64,000 nucleotides of DNA, taken from the NCBI GenBank assembly GCA_022818135.1, contig JAFMSR010000001.1:34255463-34319462 (forward strand); not shown here. Direction: 5' to 3'. Positions within the stretch are counted from its first letter, which is position 1. The DNA is from Saxidomus purpurata. Lineage: Eukaryota > Mollusca > Bivalvia > Venerida > Veneridae. Below are more notes on the stretch, generated by a model, which worked only from the letters and a program-made list of their open reading frames with translations, did no database searches and was not told where the DNA came from.

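Overview
The window looks like invertebrate nuclear DNA, most likely from a mollusc and probably a bivalve. It is AT-rich and holds small exons with consensus GT-AG borders separated by introns of 0.1 to 4.7 kb. The introns carry repeat types I associate with bivalve genomes: AGGTCA-rich degenerate repeats, 'tccgtccgtccg' repeats, tRNA-derived SINEs, a CR1/Jockey-type LINE, a decayed mariner, and several foldback elements and MITEs. No sequence search was possible, so the taxon is an inference.

The main result is one very large plus-strand gene that fills the window and runs out of both ends. I could chain 57 exons (two further exon-like segments are flagged as doubtful) from 226 to 64000 in one open frame, with matching splice phase at every junction. 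This gives about 3,110 residues. No promoter, start codon, stop codon or poly(A) signal belongs to it inside the window.

Layout of the protein: (1) 226-921, the C-terminal half of a LECT2-like peptidase M23 domain with the H-x-H motif. (2) 5576-6037, a charged linker. (3) 8691-34671, six tandem copies of a module I do not recognise. Its order is A (helical), B (SAP-like, only in copies 1 and 2), C (cysteine-containing, ending in Tyr-Glu-Trp-Gly), D (short) and E (beta-rich). Each exon type has its own splice phase. The last copy ends in a furin-type RKKR motif. (4) 35526-41285, a helical and then beta-rich region without a recognised family. (5) 41250-64000, about nine or ten fibronectin-III-like repeats ('D-T-P-P' linkers, 'D-x-E-S-G-I' cores), interrupted by one PAN/Apple domain at 45922-46133, and still open at the window end.

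A secreted or cell-surface protein with a peptidase-fold head, disulphide-containing modules, a processing site and an adhesive FN3-like tail fits the data. Function is not determined. The remaining DNA is intronic and mostly mobile-element debris, described piece by piece below.
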